DNA from: an uncultured Lactobacillus sp.
Lineage (GTDB): Bacteria; Bacillota; Bacilli; Lactobacillales; Lactobacillaceae
Length of the DNA stretch: 39,293 bases
Direction of reading: 5' to 3'
NCBI RefSeq assembly: GCF_902491705.1
Contig: NZ_CABUIW010000015.1
Coordinates: forward strand, 1 to 39,293
Below, piece by piece: positions 33,987 to 39,293 of this stretch (positions are counted from its first letter, which is position 1; each line of letters opens with the position of its first letter). The notes beneath the pieces were generated by a model. That model searched no databases, was not told the origin of the DNA, and saw only the letters and a list, made by a program, of their open reading frames with translations. Made by a program: the position numbers and the translations under genes.

Positions 33987-35936
33987 CTAGTCTAAATCAT
34001 CTGACTCATCTGATGAACTATCATCATTTTTATTATCTACCCAATAACTTTCACGCAAATATTTCAATGGAAATGGCAATACTGTCAATTCAGCATATTT
34101 TACTTCTGGCACTAACATCATCTTCATTAGATTAAACATATCCTGATTAGACAATTGAGTCTGTTCTTCTGAAGAAATACATTTAATCTTTCTAACATGA
34201 CTAGCCTTATTTACGGTAGTATTCAAGCCTTTGCCGATTTTACCAACAACATAGTAGAAATTATTATTCTCTTTCCAATAGCTAATATTAGTTAAGCCGC
34301 TTATATATTGATCCAAATGTTTAATATTTCGTACTGTTACATCATTATCCAAGCGATCATTTTTAAGATCCTCATATAAACAGGCATTAGGTAATGTATA
34401 GTCATTAAGTCTAGAAATCGTATAATAAAGTCCTTTATACTTAATGACCATTTCAACATCTGAAGGTTTTCTCAACATTTCTGCAACTTTAGGTTCATTA
34501 AATGGTGTTAAATCTTTAACTTCAAAATGTTTTTGATCAGTAAATCTTATTTCGTAAATTGATTCTAATAGATACGGTGATTCTGATGAATAAAAACCTG
34601 TGTAAAATGTCATTTTCTGAGCTGTTTCATTAGCAGAAAGCAGAGTTAGTTCTTTTTCTCTCAAATCATATTTAATAATCAGTTGATTAATCAGATTATA
34701 AAGCAATGATTCTAATGCTTTGTCAGATTTAGCATTTTTAATATTTTCTACAGTTACATGTTGAGTAGCAACTGGTCTTTCCTTTTGATAAGGATCTGCA
34801 TCGATACTTTTATCTTTCTTTTTTATTGCGTTATAGCTAGCTTTGTCATTGATCAATGAAATTACTAGATCATCATTTTGAGGCTCTTCAGTATTTACTT
34901 GTACTTTTAAGTTATACTTTTTAAATTTTTTTGCCAGTTCCTTAAGATGATGCTCTTTTACATCAACAGCATCAAGAGTATCATCAACCAAAATAATTCG
35001 ATGTTCTTGGGTAAGGTTGGACAAATGTTGTTTAAAGCTTTCTACATATTTAGAACTGTTCCACTCTTTACCGTCATCTCCGATGAATTGACATCTTTTT
35101 GCTTCTATTTCTTTGAACTTCAAAGGCGTAAAATATTTTGAAAACTGTTCATTAAAACTATCAAGAATATAATATGCCATTCCTGACTTAGTTTTAATAA
35201 AGGCATTATAACGATTTTTACCACCGAATAATTGATCGGTTTCTTTGTGGTCCTTATAAAAATTAGTAATTTTAGGTTTATCACCTTTTATAAGCGGTGC
35301 ATTTATAAATAAATTAGCTTGATTATCAGTCTTATCTACACCCGTCATCATTGCCTTAGATAAATCTATATTATAAAGATCTTTATTTCTCAACCTTTTG
35401 TCAGTGGCAGGATTGTTAAATAGCTTCATATTAGTAAAAAACGTTGTCTTAATGTTTAAATTCAAGTTAGGATTTAACAAAGGCTCATCTAAATTCATAA
35501 TCTTTTGTTTATTATGAATTTGCTTTAAATTAGGATAGAAAAAGCGACGATTAGTGCGTCCTGATCCCTTTAATAAGCGATCATCCTGCAAACGATTAAG
35601 AAACAATTTTACTAAAATCACCTTAGGTAATTCTTCTAAGTCTGATGCAGACAATTTAGTAGTTTTAGAAATTAAATCGCTTTGATTTTGCAATAAATTT
35701 TGCAGCTCTAAAGATTTAAACGCATCCTTCTTGCATAGTAGATACAATTCTTTTTGATAATAAGTCAAAGTTAACAGTGCATCCCTCTTAGCTTCAAGAT
35801 TAACTAACCTTGCATACTTTGGTGCGTAATCTTTATCAGGATCATAATTTACTTTAAAGACATCGTAATCAGACGCAATATTGTCGTATTTTACTTTTAC
35901 AGTTGGGTTTATTTGACCTAATGTTATTCTCGTCAT
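33987..35936 (-). CDS. Uncharacterised partner of a helicase-nuclease; possible MID-PIWI (Argonaute-like) protein
   Basis: A 649-residue soluble protein of no family I can name with certainty. Residues 1-300 are mixed alpha/beta. Residues 312-425 read like an Argonaute MID domain: RIILVDDTLDAVD, a nucleotide-handling helix, NDDLVISLINDKASYNAIKK, then TQHVTVENI and ALESLLYNLINQLIIK. The C-terminus (YAELTVLPFPLKYL) resembles PIWI ends. No clear Asp-Glu-Asp-His tetrad is visible, so it would be catalytically inactive. The PIWI-RE group is a possible relative, as it is linked to helicases and nucleases. The tail is acidic (DDSSSDESDDLD). It starts 5 bp after the helicase-nuclease stop, with GGGGAG upstream inside that gene. 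Confidence 0.5.
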   Translation of the reverse strand: MTRITLGQINPTVKVKYDNIASDYDVFKVNYDPDKDYAPKYARLVNLEAKRDALLTLTYYQKELYLLCKKDAFKSLELQNLLQNQSDLISKTTKLSASDLEELPKVILVKLFLNRLQDDRLLKGSGRTNRRFFYPNLKQIHNKQKIMNLDEPLLNPNLNLNIKTTFFTNMKLFNNPATDKRLRNKDLYNIDLSKAMMTGVDKTDNQANLFINAPLIKGDKPKITNFYKDHKETDQLFGGKNRYNAFIKTKSGMAYYILDSFNEQFSKYFTPLKFKEIEAKRCQFIGDDGKEWNSSKYVESFKQHLSNLTQEHRIILVDDTLDAVDVKEHHLKELAKKFKKYNLKVQVNTEEPQNDDLVISLINDKASYNAIKKKDKSIDADPYQKERPVATQHVTVENIKNAKSDKALESLLYNLINQLIIKYDLREKELTLLSANETAQKMTFYTGFYSSESPYLLESIYEIRFTDQKHFEVKDLTPFNEPKVAEMLRKPSDVEMVIKYKGLYYTISRLNDYTLPNACLYEDLKNDRLDNDVTVRNIKHLDQYISGLTNISYWKENNNFYYVVGKIGKGLNTTVNKASHVRKIKCISSEEQTQLSNQDMFNLMKMMLVPEVKYAELTVLPFPLKYLRESYWVDNKNDDSSSDESDDLD

Positions 35937-35941
35937 ATTGT

Positions 35942-38900
35942 TTACATTCTCCCCACTTTGTTTTCTATTTCTTCGATTACTTTTTCATTTAATGTGCCGT
36001 TATGGCTGAACAAGGCTGGATAATACGTGATTTTATCTTGTCTATGAACTGGATATTCCACGTTTTCCCAGTCATACAGGTTGACAATGAGTACCTGAAT
36101 TTCATTTTTTCCATCCTCCAAACGTTCAATCTTTCCCATTTCTTTTTGATCAAATTCACCTTGTGAAGCAATATATGCCTTTTTATGTGAATCATAATTC
36201 TTAACGTCAACGTAAGTAATCTTGCCTGGTTTCTGGAAAAATCCATCCATTAATTCAAAATGATTTTTACTTAATTCTTCCATCTCATGCCAAGGCAAAT
36301 GATACTTTTCAGCCACTAAGGTAAATATCTTTTCACCAATAATCCCTTTATAAAGATTGTTAAAAGCAGTAGGTGTTACCAAATATTTATGTGGCTCAGA
36401 AAGATCTGTCATATAACCTAAATCAGCTAGCTTATTTTTTAGCCATCTATTCTTGGCAAATATCTTCTTTAACATTTCATTATATTGACTAAAGTCTAGC
36501 AATTTTGTTGCTTGTTCTGTTTTATCTAAGCTCAATCCAGTCAGATTAACAAAATCATTATCACTAAAACTGTAGTAATACTTATTTGTTAGTTTATCAA
36601 AAGTGCAATAAAAATTAGCTAGCATTGGCATCTGATTCACTATCATGTCAGTATCCAAATCATCAAGTTGCGGATGAGCACCAATATATTCACGAACTTC
36701 TACCCATTGCTTTCGCATCTTTTCATTAGTATGTGATAAATTATGTGCAAAGTCCCTAATAAATTTATTGCAATTATTTATCTCTACTAAGGATTTAACC
36801 TCTCTAGGTTTAATTCTCTTACTTTGACCTAATTTATCTAAAATCTGTCTCATTAGGCCGGTTACACGATGAGTAGGCTTAATAGTTAATAGACACTTTT
36901 CAGAATCTTCAGTTAAAAATACGTACATATTCTTGTTTTTCCAATTAGTACGCATCATTCTTCCTAAGGCTTGCTCTAATATAACTTCTTCATTGACTAA
37001 AACTGGATAGCTATCTCTATTTATTAATAACTTGCCTTGAGTAAAGTACGTACTAATAAGCTTGTATGCTTCAAGAAGAGTAACGTCACCATGATTAACT
37101 AAGCCATCTACTTCACTTAAAACATGAAGAGTTTCATTAGCACAGTTTTCCCCATCAAAATTATGACCGTGATTTAAGTGTGTTGGTCTTTCTAGATATA
37201 CGCCATCAAGGTCTTTTTCTTTTCCTTGTCGACTTGAATTTATATTTACAAGTTGTGGACTATCCTTCAATGTTTTACTAATTGTGTATTGTAAATTAAC
37301 TCCACGATTAAGGCTGTTGTATGTAGTTAATAAGATTCCAAACTGTCCTTGAGACCACTTATCTCTTACATCCTCAATCTTTTCACTATTGCTGGCATAA
37401 ATTGGATATATCTTTTCAGCATATTCAGACAAATCAGCTTCTTCCAAAAGATGGTTAATAAATTCTAGTTTGTTATCATCTATTTTGGCATTTCGATAAA
37501 TGATAAAGGATTGTAATGAGTGATCTTCTTTATGCAATTTACACATCTTGATGATCACTTTAAAAAGATTCAGGTCTCTTGAAAGATGGAAGTCTCTATC
37601 TTTTTCTTCTTTAACAGGAAACTTGTTCAAATATTCAGTGTATAAATTCTTATCACTGTCTTTACCTATTAATTCGGCAAAATATTCTTTTTTATTTAAC
37701 TTATCTAGCTTATATCCTAAGATCTCTGTATCGACTTTTACTTTACTGTTGAATTGCTCAATTTGACGCTCATTTTCCTTATCCAGCATTTCATCATTAA
37801 GAACTTTGTAATGTTTTACATTTAGTTCTAACCATCTTAGATCAAAGTTACTTAAAACCGAATCGTTTTCACTAGTTCCACTAATTAAAAATACTCGCCA
37901 CTTATTAGCCATTTTTTGTAAGAAGTCTTCGGCTGAATACTTTTCTGCATATAGATAGACCTTAGAACGCATACTTTCGCTGCGATTACTATCGACTTTA
38001 ACATAAGAGTACCCTTTGCTATAGTGTGAATCATCAACTGAAAAATTAGCCTTTAATCCTGGAATTCTTTCTGCATCCCTCTTGCTATCAAACACATCAA
38101 GCAAATAATGCTGCAGATAGCGGTCTTCTCTTCTAGTAGTAGGAATTAGTGTATTTAAAACATAGAGCACTTTTTCACTATTATCTTCAGTCGGATTAAG
38201 TTTATTCTGATTATAATAAGCATCAGCGAAAGTATACATTCGCTTAATAAACATGGAGATGGCTTTTCTAACGTCCTTCAATAATTTACTTAGTTTCCAA
38301 TAATTCTCGCCGTCTTTTAAATTGCTTTTCTTAGTAATCAAATTAATATTTTGATCTTTTTTAAAAGTTACTACCAAGTCATTTTTACCACTTTGAGCAT
38401 AAATATTTTCCTCACCAAAATTAAAGATCATTGGCGCTTTATTATCATCAATCTTATCGTCAAGTTCAAAAATTACCTGTAGATGATATCTTTGCTCAAT
38501 TTTATCTAATCGTCTTTTTACAGATTTTAAAATTTCCTTAGCACCTTTAGTATCTAAAAATTCAATAGGTAATTTATCCAAATCAAGCGCATCCTTAATA
38601 CGCTCAAAGACTGTAATTAAATCTTCAGGCCTATTATCATTTCCGGCAACTTGGTTAATTAAGTAACTAGTCCAATCTTTTTTCACTGCATCAGATTCAT
38701 CAATGAACAAATTAACTTGATACTTATTATCACTCCTTTTATCTAAGACCTTCCAAAATTCTTTAGAGTAGCCATAAAAAGTTCGATAACCTGTAATTAA
38801 TTTGATATCCGTCATCACCAAACAAGTTTTATTGGTGATTCTTACATCTGGAAAAAGCTTTTCATACCATGGCAAATCCGCTAACAATTGTGAAGTTCTT

Positions 38901-39293
38901 TCATCATCACTCGTATGTTCTTTTTTAAATTCCGGATTATTATCAAAAAATTCCATACCGATTACATGCTTAATAGTGTAAATCTTCTCTTGTAAAGATT
39001 GAGGAAGATTGGTTAATCTACATGATTTAAAGGCACAAGCACTAAAATATTCATAAGAAATATCCGTCAATAGTTTTAATGTCTTCGGATATTTTTTATC
39101 TTTTGCAATATGCTTAATATGAGCTGTAAAAGCTGCTTGATTATCTAATAGATGGTGTGATTTTAATGCTTCGTCAGTAACTGGAGCTATTTTATTTATA
39201 AAGTCGACGACCTGCTCTGGAACTGAATGAAGTGAGACCCAAAAGTTAGACACTTTTGGGTCTTTTATTATGACTAAATTTAATAAAGAACAA
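35942..39293 (-). CDS. Large SF2-like helicase with C-terminal PD-(D/E)xK-like nuclease (5' end outside window)
   Basis: At least 1,116 codons; the frame stays open to the window edge, so the N-terminus, probably with the Walker A motif, is missing. Numbering from the in-frame GTG at 39253, motif II is DESD at 185-188. Further helicase motifs are FLISGTSEND (motif III-like), LLTTYNSLNRGVNLQ (motif V-like) and EQALGRMMRT (motif VI-like), an SF2 pattern close to DinG/XPD or type III restriction helicases. Residues of about 975-1040 hold GEKIF, ELMDGF and YVDVKNY, matching the E-D-DxK order of PD-(D/E)xK nucleases. Helicase plus nuclease in an operon with an unknown partner is typical of anti-phage systems. 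Confidence 0.7.
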   Translation of the reverse strand, partial: CSLLNLVIIKDPKVSNFWVSLHSVPEQVVDFINKIAPVTDEALKSHHLLDNQAAFTAHIKHIAKDKKYPKTLKLLTDISYEYFSACAFKSCRLTNLPQSLQEKIYTIKHVIGMEFFDNNPEFKKEHTSDDERTSQLLADLPWYEKLFPDVRITNKTCLVMTDIKLITGYRTFYGYSKEFWKVLDKRSDNKYQVNLFIDESDAVKKDWTSYLINQVAGNDNRPEDLITVFERIKDALDLDKLPIEFLDTKGAKEILKSVKRRLDKIEQRYHLQVIFELDDKIDDNKAPMIFNFGEENIYAQSGKNDLVVTFKKDQNINLITKKSNLKDGENYWKLSKLLKDVRKAISMFIKRMYTFADAYYNQNKLNPTEDNSEKVLYVLNTLIPTTRREDRYLQHYLLDVFDSKRDAERIPGLKANFSVDDSHYSKGYSYVKVDSNRSESMRSKVYLYAEKYSAEDFLQKMANKWRVFLISGTSENDSVLSNFDLRWLELNVKHYKVLNDEMLDKENERQIEQFNSKVKVDTEILGYKLDKLNKKEYFAELIGKDSDKNLYTEYLNKFPVKEEKDRDFHLSRDLNLFKVIIKMCKLHKEDHSLQSFIIYRNAKIDDNKLEFINHLLEEADLSEYAEKIYPIYASNSEKIEDVRDKWSQGQFGILLTTYNSLNRGVNLQYTISKTLKDSPQLVNINSSRQGKEKDLDGVYLERPTHLNHGHNFDGENCANETLHVLSEVDGLVNHGDVTLLEAYKLISTYFTQGKLLINRDSYPVLVNEEVILEQALGRMMRTNWKNKNMYVFLTEDSEKCLLTIKPTHRVTGLMRQILDKLGQSKRIKPREVKSLVEINNCNKFIRDFAHNLSHTNEKMRKQWVEVREYIGAHPQLDDLDTDMIVNQMPMLANFYCTFDKLTNKYYYSFSDNDFVNLTGLSLDKTEQATKLLDFSQYNEMLKKIFAKNRWLKNKLADLGYMTDLSEPHKYLVTPTAFNNLYKGIIGEKIFTLVAEKYHLPWHEMEELSKNHFELMDGFFQKPGKITYVDVKNYDSHKKAYIASQGEFDQKEMGKIERLEDGKNEIQVLIVNLYDWENVEYPVHRQDKITYYPALFSHNGTLNEKVIEEIENKVGRM
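39236..39262. repeat. Perfect 11-bp inverted repeat inside the helicase reading frame
   Basis: GACCCAAAAGT / ACTTTTGGGTC with a five-base loop, followed on the plus strand by TTTTATT. It looks like a terminator read on the plus strand, but the helicase frame runs through it. Its role is unclear. Confidence 0.5.

Noticed and set aside
39271..39293. A possible plus-strand gene start (ATGACTAAATTTAATAAAG) at the right edge
   Set aside because: It has no ribosome site and overlaps the open helicase frame; too little sequence remains to judge.

Overview
The window is low-GC (roughly 35% by eye) Gram-positive DNA. Shine-Dalgarno sites are of AAGGAGG type, terminators are intrinsic hairpins, catabolite-repression (cre-like) sites are present, and one surface protein has a YSIRK-like signal peptide. 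Together with a tannase/gallate decarboxylase set resembling that of Lactiplantibacillus plantarum, this points to a member of the Lactobacillaceae, probably Lactobacillus sensu stricto. The species cannot be named from the sequence alone. No tRNA, rRNA, insertion sequence or CRISPR array was seen.

Left third (1-9.3 kb). A secreted M26-like zinc metalloprotease with an unusually short C-terminus is followed by a TraX-like membrane protein, a small membrane protein and an arginase-fold protein divergent from a MerR regulator. Next come a GNAT acetyltransferase, a maltose/galactoside-type O-acetyltransferase, a second MerR gene followed by an RpiR/SIS regulator, a VOC-domain protein and a Gfo/Idh/MocA oxidoreductase. 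Two promoters here have the 19-bp spacer with an internal dyad that is characteristic of MerR control.

Plant-phenolic block (9.3-18.5 kb). lpdC, lpdB and lpdD (UbiD-type gallate decarboxylase, UbiX-type flavin prenyltransferase and the LpdD partner) form one operon behind a LysR regulator. A DUF554 membrane protein is divergent from the LysR gene. Next is a secreted lipoprotein tannase, broken by a 4-bp tandem duplication and preceded by a strong promoter and a terminator-like leader hairpin. Intact, the set would hydrolyse gallotannins outside the cell and decarboxylate gallate to pyrogallol inside. A NUDIX hydrolase, a second LysR gene and an MFS transporter follow; the transporter's ribosome binding site lies in a long hairpin.

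Plant-glycan block (18.5-28.7 kb). An AraC regulator sits beside two minus-strand operons: GH3 plus a GH43-like enzyme, and a second GH43-like enzyme plus a GPH-family sugar symporter plus a GH2 enzyme. Both operon promoters carry the same layout of a cre site and two TTTTAACC direct repeats exactly 20 bp apart, so they are probably co-induced by the AraC protein and repressed by CcpA. The GH43 sequence signature suggests beta-1,3-galactan (type II arabinogalactan) oligosaccharides as substrate.

Right part (28.8-39.3 kb). Here are a luciferase-like flavin oxidoreductase, two alpha/beta hydrolases, a NAD kinase, a HhH-GPD DNA glycosylase and, at the edge, a two-gene operon that looks like a defence system. 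It encodes a large superfamily-2-like helicase with a C-terminal PD-(D/E)xK-like nuclease (5' end outside the window) and a 649-residue partner whose middle and C-terminus resemble an Argonaute MID-PIWI module without an evident catalytic tetrad. This operon is the best candidate for an undescribed system.
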